DNA from: Flavobacterium aestivum
Lineage (GTDB): Bacteria > Bacteroidota > Bacteroidia > Flavobacteriales > Flavobacteriaceae
Direction of reading: 5' to 3'
Length of the DNA stretch: 64,000 bases
Assembly: GCF_026870175.2 (NCBI RefSeq)
Contig: NZ_CP113977.2
Location: 2,976,001-3,040,000 of the forward strand
Shown here: one piece after another, positions 9,029 to 18,400 of the stretch
Numbering within the stretch: position 1 is the stretch's first letter
Layout of the letters: every line of letters begins with the position of its first letter
Notes under the pieces: model-generated
The model's input: the letters and a program-made list of their open reading frames with translations, nothing else
The model's database searches: none
Told to the model about the DNA's origin: nothing
Program-made: the position numbers and the translations under genes

Positions 9029-9346
9029 TTGAAATATACTAGTATTATATTATCTTTTATTTTTCTCTTGCTTTCTTGTTTGCCATGTGCAGATAGGGAA
9101 GGGAATACTTCATCACAGACACTTGTAGAAAAAAGTAGTTTAGAGCATAATCAGCATAGCGATACTTGTTCACCGTTTTGTATTTGCAATTGTTGCAGTT
9201 CACAAGTTTTTGCCTTCGATAACACAGTTTGTACTCTTAATTTTGTTGTTATCAAAAAGATGGTAGAAAACAAAATACCTGAATACAAATCGATTTTTAT
9301 TTCGAATTTCTTCGGAAGTATTTGGCAACCCCCTCAGATAGTATAA
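9029..9346 (+). CDS. Small exported Cys/His-rich protein of a metal efflux operon (DUF6660-like)
   Basis: A 105-residue protein with a hydrophobic leader (about 1-20), a possible lipobox-like LLSCLPC, and a short His/Cys-rich stretch (CSPFCICNCCSS at about 47-58) suited to binding soft metals. Small proteins of this kind occur upstream of CzcA/CusA pumps in Bacteroidota and are grouped as DUF6660. I recall that family from its size and ICNCC motif and could not search for it. The start is TTG at 9029. It is followed by a 108-bp hairpin-rich gap and then the RND pump. A periplasmic metal chaperone or sensor role is inference. Confidence 0.7.
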   Translation: MKYTSIILSFIFLLLSCLPCADREGNTSSQTLVEKSSLEHNQHSDTCSPFCICNCCSSQVFAFDNTVCTLNFVVIKKMVENKIPEYKSIFISNFFGSIWQPPQIV

Positions 9347-9352
9347 TGAAAA

Positions 9353-9427
9353 CCTGACTCCAACAGTTTTGGAGATCAGGATAGAGAGTTGTGGCTTCAC
9401 CACAAAATAAAATGACCCTTCTAGGTC
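9353..9427 (+). promoter_or_regulatory. Three-hairpin intergenic element ahead of the RND pump gene
   Basis: Three short stems follow one another: CCTGA/CTCCAA paired with TTGGAG/TCAGG (9353-9380, one bulge), TTGTGG/CCACAA with a 5-nt loop (9389-9405), and GACC/GGTC (9414-9427). No U-tract follows, so a simple terminator is unlikely. The element may tune or process the mRNA between the small protein and the pump. Confidence 0.45.
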
Positions 9428-9454
9428 TGATTTCTCATTCATTATATTAAAAAA

Positions 9455-12400
9455 ATGATACATAAAATCATTAATTTTTCAGTAAATAACAAACTGATTA
9501 CAGGAGTTCTGTTATCCATATTTATTATGTTTGGTGTCTATTCATTCACACAATTAAGTGTAGATGCATTGCCGGATGTGACTAATAATCAGGTGCAAGT
9601 GATAACGACTGCGCCAAATCTTGCTACTCAAGAAGTAGAACAATTTATAACTTATCCATTAGAAACGGAATTTAAATCATTGTCGGATATGGTTGAATTA
9701 CGAAGCACAAGTCGTTCAGGTTTGTCAGTAATTACAATTGTGTTCAAAGACAATGTACCCGTAAATATTGCTCGCCAACGTGTTGATGAAAAAATACAAA
9801 TGGCTGCGGATAATATTCCGAAACAATATGGCATGCCCGAATTATTGCCTCCAACAACCGGACTTGGAGAAATTTTTCAATACGTATTGGTTCCTGAAAA
9901 AGGATACGAAGACAAATACAATCTAACTGAACTAAGAACAATACAAGATTGGATTGTTAGACGCCAATTGTTAGGAACTGTTGGAGTTGTCGATGTAAGT
10001 AGTTTTGGTGGAAAGCTAAAACAATATGAGGTTTCGGTAAAGCCAGAACGTTTGGCTGCCAATAATCTTACGCTTATAGATGTATTTGATGCTTTACAAA
10101 GCAACAACGAAAACACGGGAGGCAGTTACATCGATAAAGGTCCCAATATCTATTTTATTCGCGGAGAAGGACTGATTCAGAATATTGATGATATTAACAA
10201 TGTTGTAGTAAAGAACAGTTCGGGAGTTCCTATTTTGATAAAAGACATTGCCGAAGTTAAATTTGGATTTGCACCTCGTTATGGAGCAATGACCAGAAAC
10301 GGAAAAGGCGAAACGGTTGGTGGTGTTGTTTTGATGCAAAAAGGGGAAAATGCCGTTAGAGTGATCGAACGGGTAAAAGAAAGAATACAGTCAATAGAAA
10401 AAGCATTGCCAAAAGGTGTAAAAATTGATGTTTTTGTAGACAGAACCAAACTTATTGAGAAAACAGTTAGCACCGTTTCTACCAATTTAATGGAAGGAGC
10501 ATTGATTGTAGTTTTAGTTTTAGTATTGTTTTTAGGTAGTTTGCGAGCAGGTTTAATTGTGGCTTCAGTTATTCCTTTGGCTATGCTTTTCGCCATAATC
10601 ATAATGAATCTCTTTGGGTTGAGTGCGAATTTGATGAGTATGGGAGCTTTAGATTTTGGATTAATAGTAGATGGAGCCGTAATTGTAGTCGAAGCCACTT
10701 TGCATATTTTTTCTAAACACTATAAGAACAATGTTCTTTCTCAAAACAAAATGGACCATGAAGTAATAAAAAGTTCATCAAAAATTATGAGTAGTGCCAT
10801 TTTTGGACAAATCATAATCTTGATTGTTTATATTCCTTTGTTTGTGTTAAGTGGTGTAGAGGGCAAAATGTTTATGCCAATGGCACAAACGGTAAGTTTT
10901 GCAATCCTTGGTGCATTACTGCTTTCGCTTACTTACGTTCCTTGGGCCAGCAGTATATTTTTAAGCAAAAAGGTGAGTGAAGGACCTAATTTTACGGACA
11001 GATTTATCAATAAATTAAACAATTGGTATCAACCAATTTTGGTAATTGCGCTAGAAAAGAAAAAAGCGGTTATCGGGATTGCAGTTTCTTTATTCATACT
11101 CTCATTATTCATTTTTAATTCATTGGGAGGCGAATTTATTCCTGAATTAGACGAAGGTGATTTTGCCATGAATTACACCATTAGACAGGGAAGTAGTTTG
11201 CCACAAAGTATTCAGGTTGGTACACAATTAGAAAAATTGGCACTTGAATTTCCAGAAGTAAAAGAAGTAGTTAGTAAAATAGGTACCAGCGAAATTCCAA
11301 CAGACCCAATGCCGATAGAAAGTGCTGATATAATCATGGTTCTGAAAGATAAAAAGGATTGGACAACAGCCGACAATAAAGAAGAGTTGGCCGAGAAAAT
11401 GAACGAAAAATTAAGTCAAATTCCAGGTTGTAATTTATCGTTTGAACAACCTATACAAATGCGATTTAATGAATTGATTGCGGGGGTAAAATCGGATATT
11501 GCCATAAAAATATTTGGTGATAATTTGGATAAATTATTTTCGGAAGCAAATAAAGCTGTCCCCATTATCCGTGGAATTGATGGTTTGACTGATATAAAGG
11601 TTGAACAAGTGACAGGAATGCCACAATTGGTCGTAAAATACAACCGAAACAAAATAGCACAATATGGTTTGAATATTGCCGAAGTAAATCGGATTTTAAA
11701 TACCGCTTATGCTGGAGGAACAACAGGAGTAGTGTATGAAGGGGAACGCAAATTTGATTTGGTAGTTCGTATTCCTAAAAATAGCGATACGGATATTGAT
11801 GCTTTAAAATCATTATTGATTCCAACACCACGAGGAAATCAAATTCCGTTGAATGAAGTAGCGGAAATCGCTTTTAAAACCGCACCATCACAAATAAGTC
11901 GTGAAGAAGCACAACGAAGAATTGTGATTGAAGCCAATGTACGTGGGCGAGATGTAGAAAGTGTAGTTTTGGAAATTCAAAAGAAATTGGATGCAAAACT
12001 AAAACTACCCGAAGGTTATTTTATAAAATATGGTGGGCAATTTCAAAATCTTCAAGAAGCTAAAGGAAGATTGTTATTAGCAGTTCCTGTAGCGCTTTTG
12101 CTCATTTTCTTTTTACTCTTTTTGTCGTTCCGTTCACTCAAGGAAGCAACAATAATTTTCTCGGCAATTCCTTTGGCCTCAATTGGTGGTGTTATTGCTT
12201 TATGGGTTAGGGGAATGAACTTCAGTATTTCGGCAGGAGTTGGTTTTATAGCCCTTTTTGGTGTAGCTGTTCTTAACGGTATTGTGTTAATCAGCTATTA
12301 CAATCAATTAAGAGACGAAGGAGAAGAGGATTTACTGCAACGCATTTATAAAGGAAGCAGCGCCAGATTAAGACCTATTTTGGCGACAGCCACAGTAGCT

Positions 12401-12577
12401 TCATTAGGTTTCTTGCCTATGGCTTTGAGCACAAGTGCAGGTTCTGAAGTTCAAAAACCCTTAGCAACTGTAGTAATTGGAGGATTATTGACTTCAACAT
12501 TGTTGACTCTATTTGTTTTACCTGTTCTATATTATTTAGTTATGAGGGTGAAAAGGGCTGTAGGCAGTAAGCAGTAG
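9455..12577 (+). CDS. Heavy-metal efflux RND transporter, CzcA/CusA family
   Basis: The inner-membrane proton-driven pump of a tripartite metal exporter (1040 aa, normal family length). N-terminal helix 1 is followed by a periplasmic porter domain, helices 2-6, a second porter domain and helices 8-12. The helix-4 signature DFGLIVDGAVIVVE (about 399-412) is typical of the heavy-metal (HME) subfamily, with Asp residues for the proton relay. The pump should work with the downstream TolC-like channel and CzcB-like adaptor. The exported ion (Co/Zn/Cd versus Cu/Ag) cannot be told, though the Zn/Cd-type ATPase downstream favours divalent metals. The last codons (AVGSKQ and stop) lie in a GCAGTA-type simple repeat at 12560-12583. 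Confidence 0.93.
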   Translation: MIHKIINFSVNNKLITGVLLSIFIMFGVYSFTQLSVDALPDVTNNQVQVITTAPNLATQEVEQFITYPLETEFKSLSDMVELRSTSRSGLSVITIVFKDNVPVNIARQRVDEKIQMAADNIPKQYGMPELLPPTTGLGEIFQYVLVPEKGYEDKYNLTELRTIQDWIVRRQLLGTVGVVDVSSFGGKLKQYEVSVKPERLAANNLTLIDVFDALQSNNENTGGSYIDKGPNIYFIRGEGLIQNIDDINNVVVKNSSGVPILIKDIAEVKFGFAPRYGAMTRNGKGETVGGVVLMQKGENAVRVIERVKERIQSIEKALPKGVKIDVFVDRTKLIEKTVSTVSTNLMEGALIVVLVLVLFLGSLRAGLIVASVIPLAMLFAIIIMNLFGLSANLMSMGALDFGLIVDGAVIVVEATLHIFSKHYKNNVLSQNKMDHEVIKSSSKIMSSAIFGQIIILIVYIPLFVLSGVEGKMFMPMAQTVSFAILGALLLSLTYVPWASSIFLSKKVSEGPNFTDRFINKLNNWYQPILVIALEKKKAVIGIAVSLFILSLFIFNSLGGEFIPELDEGDFAMNYTIRQGSSLPQSIQVGTQLEKLALEFPEVKEVVSKIGTSEIPTDPMPIESADIIMVLKDKKDWTTADNKEELAEKMNEKLSQIPGCNLSFEQPIQMRFNELIAGVKSDIAIKIFGDNLDKLFSEANKAVPIIRGIDGLTDIKVEQVTGMPQLVVKYNRNKIAQYGLNIAEVNRILNTAYAGGTTGVVYEGERKFDLVVRIPKNSDTDIDALKSLLIPTPRGNQIPLNEVAEIAFKTAPSQISREEAQRRIVIEANVRGRDVESVVLEIQKKLDAKLKLPEGYFIKYGGQFQNLQEAKGRLLLAVPVALLLIFFLLFLSFRSLKEATIIFSAIPLASIGGVIALWVRGMNFSISAGVGFIALFGVAVLNGIVLISYYNQLRDEGEEDLLQRIYKGSSARLRPILATATVASLGFLPMALSTSAGSEVQKPLATVVIGGLLTSTLLTLFVLPVLYYLVMRVKRAVGSKQ

Positions 12578-12586
12578 GCAGTTGGC
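12560..12586 (+). repeat. GTAGGCAGTAAGCAGTAGGCAGT simple repeat overlapping the pump stop codon
   Basis: Copies of (G)CAGTA(A/G)G run from inside the last codons of the RND gene through its TAG stop and into the gap. The repeat therefore supplies the pump's C-terminal VGSKQ. Confidence 0.65.
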
Positions 12587-12709
12587 GAAACCCGAAATGT
12601 AAAAAAAACAAAAGTCAATATTCAAATGACAGATAATTAATGACGAAATAATTTAAAATATTGTAAATAAGTGTTTTAAATTTCAAAGAATCAACAGTAC
12701 AAATATTAA

Positions 12710-13963
12710 ATGATGAAAAACTTAAATAATAAAAACATAAAGGAAAATTGTAGAGAGCAGATTTTATTTTTTGCCCTTTGCCGTTTGAATTCAATTGCCT
12801 TTTGCCTTTTGCTCTTTGCCTTTTGTCCTTCGATAAATGCGCAGACTTTTACTTTGCAAAACGCATTGGATTTGGCTACCAAAAACTACCCAACGATGCA
12901 ACAGGCAACTTTGCAAACGGAGCAACAACAGGCATTAACAAAAACAGCTACTATTCTGGATCCATTTAATATCAATAGTAATTTGGGGCAAATAAACAGT
13001 AAATTGTTTGATTATAATGTGGGAGTGGCCCAAGGGTTTAAATTATCGAATAAAGCGGATAGAAATCTTTTGAACCAAAATGTAAACGTAGCAAAATCCT
13101 TTGAAGCGGTTACCAAAAGCGAATTGATTAAGAACGTTTCAAGTGCTTATTTCTTTTGGATTTATAATGTGCAGCAGTATAATTTGTTACTTGAAATAGA
13201 TACAATTTTTGCTGAATATGAAAAGTATGCTGACAAGAAATTTCAAGTGGGAGAGAGCAATAAACTCGAAAAAATCAGCTCTGCCTTACAGCGTAAAGAT
13301 TTAAAAATGCAATTGGCAGAGGCCAACACTCAAGTGTCATTTTATTTGACAGAATTGCAAAAATGGACAAGAAACAGCACCAATTATCAAGCTCCAACAA
13401 AATATGAAGCATTGCCGGAAATTAATTTAAGCGATAGTACATTGGTTAAAAACCATCCGATTTTACAGCTTTTGCAACAGCAAATTATTGCAAAAGAGTT
13501 AGCTATAAAATCAGAAAAAGCTAAGGCAAATCCATCATTCAATTTGGGAGTTAATGCGCAAAGTTTAGACAAGGAAAATCCGTTTTATTTTGGGAGCGTA
13601 GGTGTTAATATTCCATTATTCAGAAATGGAATTCAGGCAAAAACACAAGTGGCTAAATTAGAAACCGAAATTGCTAAAAAAGAATTGGAGAAATCGCAAC
13701 AGGAATTGGCAACTATTTATTTGCAGCAATATCAGCTTCAAAAACAATATTTGGAACAACTCAATTATTATAAAACAGAGGGAATTCCTATGGCGGAAAC
13801 CATTGTCAATTCGGCACAGCGGCTATACAAATCAGGAGATATTGGTTATATTGAATATACCCAAAACCTGAAAGATGCTAACAAAATTAAAAATGATTAT
13901 TTGACGGTAATGAACAATTACAATCAAACGATAATCAATATTCAATATTTATTAAATAAATAA
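12710..13963 (+). CDS. TolC/CzcC-like outer-membrane efflux channel
   Basis: The outer-membrane factor of the metal efflux system (417 aa). An OEP-type helical domain runs from TFTLQNALDLATKNYPTMQQA (about 47) to the C-terminus, with Gln/Leu/Lys-rich coiled-coil helices. It is shorter than two-repeat proteins, but related CzcC homologues vary in length. The signal peptide is odd: residues about 20-42 (FFALCRLN...FAFCPSINAQ) are encoded by a TTTTGCC-type simple repeat at 12769-12830. The start at 12710 gives an unusually long hydrophilic n-region, and no better downstream ATG precedes the hydrophobic core. The adaptor gene follows 9 nt later. Confidence 0.87.
   Translation: MMKNLNNKNIKENCREQILFFALCRLNSIAFCLLLFAFCPSINAQTFTLQNALDLATKNYPTMQQATLQTEQQQALTKTATILDPFNINSNLGQINSKLFDYNVGVAQGFKLSNKADRNLLNQNVNVAKSFEAVTKSELIKNVSSAYFFWIYNVQQYNLLLEIDTIFAEYEKYADKKFQVGESNKLEKISSALQRKDLKMQLAEANTQVSFYLTELQKWTRNSTNYQAPTKYEALPEINLSDSTLVKNHPILQLLQQQIIAKELAIKSEKAKANPSFNLGVNAQSLDKENPFYFGSVGVNIPLFRNGIQAKTQVAKLETEIAKKELEKSQQELATIYLQQYQLQKQYLEQLNYYKTEGIPMAETIVNSAQRLYKSGDIGYIEYTQNLKDANKIKNDYLTVMNNYNQTIINIQYLLNK
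12769..12830 (+). repeat. TTTTGCC-type simple repeat inside the channel signal peptide
   Basis: Imperfect copies of TTTGCC(C/T)TTTGCC occur within the coding sequence. In this frame they read Phe/Ala/Leu/Cys, which makes a hydrophobic signal-peptide core. Confidence 0.65.
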
Positions 13964-13972
13964 AATACATCG

Positions 13973-15124
13973 ATGAAAAATTATATAACAATCATACTCT
14001 TTTTATTTCTTGGTTTAACCTCTTGCAAAAATAATTCAAGTGAAGAGGCTTCTACAAACGATTCAAAGGAGGCAGTAGAAAAATCTGTGGTAACTTTTAC
14101 AGATGAACAAATAAAAGCCATCGATTTACAGTTGGGTAATTTTGAAAACAAAAACCTGACTACAACACTAAAAATTAACGGTAAATTATCGCTGCCGCCA
14201 CAGTATCAAGCACAAGTAAGCATCTTGACGGGTGGAGTTGTAAAAAATATTTTGGTTCAGGAAGGGGAGTTTGTATCGGCTGGAAAAACCTTGGCAACTA
14301 TTGTAAATACTGAAGTGATACAACTACAACAGGATTATTTAGAAAATAATGCCAATCTTAATTATTTGGAAAAAGAATACCAACGCCAAAAAGAGTTAAG
14401 AGATGATAATATCAATGCAGGTAAAACCTATCAGCAAGCACAAAGGGAGCTGCAAATTGCACAGGCCAAAAAAGAAACATTGCGCTCTAAATTGACTCAA
14501 TTGGGCATCAACGCAAGTAAGCTAACATCAAAAAATATTGCTTCAAGTATTGCAATTTCGGCACCAATAAGCGGATATGTTCAGCATATTAATTTAAGTA
14601 TGGGAAAATATGCTGATGCTAATGCGGTACTGTTTGAAATTATTGATAACCGATTTTTACATTTGGATTTGAAAGTATTTGAGAAAGATATCCACAAAAT
14701 AAAAATAGGGCAGTCAATTACATTTAGTGACGCAAATGACGTTTCTCATACACATCCTGCCAAAATCTATGCTATCAACAAAGCATTCGAACCTAACGAG
14801 CAAGCGGTATTGGTACATGCCAAAATAAACGAAACTACCGAGACTCTCTTGCCGGGAATGTATGTAGAGGCGCGAGTAAAAATTGATAATAATAACACAA
14901 CAGCCTTGCCAACAGAAGCTATAGTGAATAATGGTAACGATCATTTTATTTTTATTTCAACAGGGAAAAATACGTTTAAAGAAATAAAAGTGAATACTGG
15001 TACCACAGATTTGGGCTTTACAGAAGTTAAGACAATTGATAAAGTTCCAGCCGATGCCAAAGTGGTAATCAAAGGGGCTTATTATTTATTGTCTGAATTA
15101 ACAAAAGGAAGTGGAGAAGAGTAA
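13973..15124 (+). CDS. RND efflux periplasmic adaptor lipoprotein, CzcB/CusB family
   Basis: The membrane-fusion protein linking the RND pump to the outer-membrane channel (383 aa). A lipoprotein signal with lipobox LTSC (Cys at about 18) is followed by a barrel-sandwich half (about 75-110, ILVQEGEFVSAGKTLATI), an alpha-hairpin (about 115-180), a second lipoyl half (about 190-210, ISAPISGYVQHI), a beta-barrel domain and a membrane-proximal domain. A His pair (SHTHP near 260) may contact metal. The gene order is small Cys-rich protein, pump, channel, adaptor. The ATPase gene follows after 62 bp. Confidence 0.9.
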   Translation: MKNYITIILFLFLGLTSCKNNSSEEASTNDSKEAVEKSVVTFTDEQIKAIDLQLGNFENKNLTTTLKINGKLSLPPQYQAQVSILTGGVVKNILVQEGEFVSAGKTLATIVNTEVIQLQQDYLENNANLNYLEKEYQRQKELRDDNINAGKTYQQAQRELQIAQAKKETLRSKLTQLGINASKLTSKNIASSIAISAPISGYVQHINLSMGKYADANAVLFEIIDNRFLHLDLKVFEKDIHKIKIGQSITFSDANDVSHTHPAKIYAINKAFEPNEQAVLVHAKINETTETLLPGMYVEARVKIDNNNTTALPTEAIVNNGNDHFIFISTGKNTFKEIKVNTGTTDLGFTEVKTIDKVPADAKVVIKGAYYLLSELTKGSGEE

Positions 15125-15186
15125 AACAACTTGATTTACAGTGGTTACTATTGGATATATGCTTAATTTTGATATAAATTAATATA

Positions 15187-17187
15187 ATGGATACTACTTT
15201 TAAAAATACTAAAAATAGTAAATTGAATAAGCCAAATGGTTGTTGTTCCAGTCACAGTGAGGATTTACATTCCGATGATGATGGACATAGCCATGACCAT
15301 GATCATTCACATGAACATGGTACTGGCAGTAAATTTCAAATGTTTTTTCCAGCGGTAGTTTCCTTTTGTTTGCTGCTGATCGGTATTGCTTTTGATCATT
15401 ATTTTCCTCAAACATGGTTTACGGGTTGGGTTCGAATTGCGTGGTATAGTATTGCTTACATTCCTGTTGGTTTTCCTGTTCTGAAAGAAGCGTTTGAAAG
15501 TTTTAGAAAAGGAAGCTTATTTTCGGAGTTTTTTTTGATGTCAATCGCGACTATCGGTGCATTTGGTATTGGGCAGTTTCCCGAAGGTGTAGCGGTCATG
15601 TTGTTTTATAGTATTGGAGAGATATTTCAAGGTCTGGCCGTTCAAAGAGCCAAGTCGAACATTAAATTATTATTGGATCAAAGACCGGATTCGGCTACCG
15701 TTTTGGAGGGAAATAAAACCGTTCTGAAAAAGGCATCCGAAATTGCTATTGGAACAATCATTCAATTAAAACCAGGCGAGAAATTAGCCCTGGATGGAAA
15801 ATTACTATCTGAAAGTGCTACTTTTAATACTGCGGCTCTAACTGGTGAAAGTAAGCCAGATACAAAAAAAAAGAATGAAACTGTTTTGGCAGGAATGATT
15901 AATCTAAATACTGTTGCTGATGTCGAAGTTACTACAGCTTATACCGATAGTAAACTTTCTAAAATCCTAAAAATGGTGCAGGAAGCAACAGCCAAAAAAG
16001 CACCAACCGAATTGTTTATCCGAAAGTTTGCTAAAATATATACGCCAATCGTAGTGTATCTAGCAATGGCAATTTGTTTGCTGCCTATGTTTTTCGTTTC
16101 TAATTATGTGTTTAGTCATTGGTTGTATCGAGCATTGGTATTCTTGGTGGTTTCCTGTCCATGTGCATTGGTGATTTCTATCCCGTTGGGGTATTTTGGA
16201 GGAATTGGAGCTGCGAGTAAAAATGGAATATTATTCAAAGGTTCTAATTTTCTGGATATAATGACAGCTATACAAGTAGTGGTTATGGACAAAACCGGAA
16301 CGTTGACCAAAGGTGTTTTCAAAGTTCAAAAAGTAGTGCCGGTAGGAATTCCAGAAGAAGATCTGGTACAATATACAGCAGCTTTAGAATCAAAATCGAC
16401 CCATCCGGTAGGAACTGCGATTGTTGAATATTCTAAATCATTGAATGAAAATCTAAAAGTTACTGATGTAGAAGAAATTGCAGGTCATGGACTTAAAGGG
16501 AAAATTAACGGCAAAGAAGTAATTGTGGGGAATGCAAAGTTGATGCAGCAGTTCAATATCAATTATGATTTAGAAATTGATGATTCGCCATTTACCATTA
16601 TAATTGTTGCTATTGATAAGGTGTATTCAGGCTATTTTTTAATAGCTGATGAAATCAAAGAAGATGCGAAAGATGCAATTCAGAGTTTGCATAAAATAAA
16701 TGTCAAAACTGTCATGCTATCGGGCGATAAACAGGCAGTTGTAAAAGCGGTTGCAAAAGAGTTGAATATCGATTTGGCTTACGGTGATTTATTGCCGGAA
16801 AACAAAGCAGAAAAGGTAGAAGCATTAAAATCACAAAATCAGAAAGTAGCTTTTGTAGGTGATGGAGTAAATGATGCTCCGGTCATAGCTCTTGCTGATG
16901 CAGGTATTGCCATGGGCGGATTAGGAAGTGATGCAACTATTGAAACTGCAGATATTGTCATTCAGAATGACCAACCCAGAAAGATTTACACGGCAATAAA
17001 CATAGGGAAACAAACCAAAAAAATCGTGTGGCAAAATATCACTATGGCATTCGTTGTGAAAGCAGTTGTTTTAATTCTTGGGGCAGGAGGTTTGGCTACA
17101 ATGTGGGAAGCTGTTTTTGCCGATGTTGGAGTTGCGTTGTTAGCAATTTTGAATGCGGTTCGGATTCAGAGAATGAAGTTTGAATAG
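15187..17187 (+). CDS. P1B-type metal-exporting ATPase (Zn/Cd/Co class)
   Basis: An inner-membrane heavy-metal ATPase (666 aa). It has no classic HMA domain. Instead the N-terminus has a Cys pair (NGCCSS) and a His/Asp-rich stretch (about 22-45), likely a soft zinc site. Then come membrane helices, the actuator loop (TGESKP near 221), the metal-site helix SCPCALVIS (CPC at about 324-326), the phosphorylation motif DKTGTLTKG (Asp about 367), an HP motif (STHPVG near 405), and the hinge MLSGDK and GDGVNDAPV. A CPC with ALVIS fits the Zn/Cd-type subgroup rather than the Cu type. It acts with the RND operon upstream: the ATPase moves metal to the periplasm and the RND pump takes it out of the cell. 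Confidence 0.93.
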   Translation: MDTTFKNTKNSKLNKPNGCCSSHSEDLHSDDDGHSHDHDHSHEHGTGSKFQMFFPAVVSFCLLLIGIAFDHYFPQTWFTGWVRIAWYSIAYIPVGFPVLKEAFESFRKGSLFSEFFLMSIATIGAFGIGQFPEGVAVMLFYSIGEIFQGLAVQRAKSNIKLLLDQRPDSATVLEGNKTVLKKASEIAIGTIIQLKPGEKLALDGKLLSESATFNTAALTGESKPDTKKKNETVLAGMINLNTVADVEVTTAYTDSKLSKILKMVQEATAKKAPTELFIRKFAKIYTPIVVYLAMAICLLPMFFVSNYVFSHWLYRALVFLVVSCPCALVISIPLGYFGGIGAASKNGILFKGSNFLDIMTAIQVVVMDKTGTLTKGVFKVQKVVPVGIPEEDLVQYTAALESKSTHPVGTAIVEYSKSLNENLKVTDVEEIAGHGLKGKINGKEVIVGNAKLMQQFNINYDLEIDDSPFTIIIVAIDKVYSGYFLIADEIKEDAKDAIQSLHKINVKTVMLSGDKQAVVKAVAKELNIDLAYGDLLPENKAEKVEALKSQNQKVAFVGDGVNDAPVIALADAGIAMGGLGSDATIETADIVIQNDQPRKIYTAINIGKQTKKIVWQNITMAFVVKAVVLILGAGGLATMWEAVFADVGVALLAILNAVRIQRMKFE

Positions 17188-17259
17188 ATAAAAATTAACT
17201 TTTTTTTTATAATAATCTACATCGAATCTTCTTATTTTCGTTGCACTTAAAAATCATAC

Positions 17260-18393
17260 ATGAAAATAGCAATTGTTTGTTATCCAACATTTGGAGGAAG
17301 TGGCGTAGTTGCTACAGAATTAGGTTTAGAATTGGCTAGACGTGGTCACGAAATACACTTCATTACCTACAGTCAGCCCGTACGTTTAGCATTATTAAAC
17401 CCGAATGTACATTATCACGAAGTTATTGTTCCAGAATATCCACTTTTTCATTTTCAGCCGTATGAATTGGCTTTATCCAGTAAACTGGTAGATATGGTGA
17501 AATTGCATAAAATAGAACTACTGCATGTTCATTATGCTATTCCACATGCTTATGCGGGTTATATGGCCAAACAAATGCTGAAAGATGAAGGAATTGATAT
17601 CCCAATGGTAACAACCCTTCACGGAACCGATATTACACTTGTTGGTAACCATCCGTTTTACAAACCAGCAGTGACTTTTAGTATCAATAAATCGGATTTT
17701 GTGACTTCGGTTTCTCAAAGTTTGAAAGATGATACACTGAAGTTATTCAATATAAAAAATGAGATTCTGGTGATTCCTAATTTCATCGAATTGGACAAAA
17801 ATAAATACGATCCTACGGTTCCTTGTAGACGTTCAGTTATCGCAAATCCAGAGGAAAGGGTAATTACGCATATTAGTAATTTTAGAAAAGTAAAACGAAT
17901 TCCGGATATCATTAAAATATTTTACAAAGTTCAAAAAGAAATTCCTGCCAAATTAATGATGGTAGGAGATGGCCCCGAAAAAGAAAAGGCCGAAAAAATG
18001 TGTAGAAAGTTAGGGATACAGGATAAAGTGATCTTTTTCGGAAACAGTAGCGAAATAGACAGAATTTTAGGTCTTACCGATTTATTTATTCTACCATCAG
18101 AAACGGAAAGTTTTGGATTAGCGGCACTCGAAGCAATGGCTTGTGGAGTTCCTGTTATATCAAGTAATTCGGGTGGTTTACCTGAAGTAAATTTTGAAGG
18201 AGTCTCTGGGTATTTAAGTAATGTAGGGGATATTGATGAAATGTCCCAAAATGCGCTTAAAATACTAAAAGAAGATAGTGTTTTGAACGAATTTAAAAAG
18301 AATGCCTTACATGTAGCCGAGAAATTTGATATAAAAAACATTCTGCCGATATATGAAGATTTGTATAATAAAGCCATAAATAAATACAAATAG
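17260..18393 (+). CDS. bshA: N-acetyl-alpha-D-glucosaminyl L-malate synthase BshA
   Basis: A GT4 glycosyltransferase that joins GlcNAc from UDP-GlcNAc to L-malate, the first step of bacillithiol synthesis. N-terminal features typical of BshA are CYPTFGGSGVVATELG (about 7-22), RGHEIHFITY and HVHYAIPHAYAGYMA (about 94-108). The nucleotide-sugar half has SNFRKVKR (about 206) and the EX7E-type motif ESFGLAALEA (about 285-294). Length (377 aa) is normal for the family. It lies 72 bp after the metal ATPase gene on the same strand. Bacillithiol buffers zinc and other thiophilic metals, so the closeness may be functional, but a separate promoter is possible. A hairpin terminator follows. Confidence 0.95.
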   Translation: MKIAIVCYPTFGGSGVVATELGLELARRGHEIHFITYSQPVRLALLNPNVHYHEVIVPEYPLFHFQPYELALSSKLVDMVKLHKIELLHVHYAIPHAYAGYMAKQMLKDEGIDIPMVTTLHGTDITLVGNHPFYKPAVTFSINKSDFVTSVSQSLKDDTLKLFNIKNEILVIPNFIELDKNKYDPTVPCRRSVIANPEERVITHISNFRKVKRIPDIIKIFYKVQKEIPAKLMMVGDGPEKEKAEKMCRKLGIQDKVIFFGNSSEIDRILGLTDLFILPSETESFGLAALEAMACGVPVISSNSGGLPEVNFEGVSGYLSNVGDIDEMSQNALKILKEDSVLNEFKKNALHVAEKFDIKNILPIYEDLYNKAINKYK

Positions 18394-18400
18394 GTTAAAA

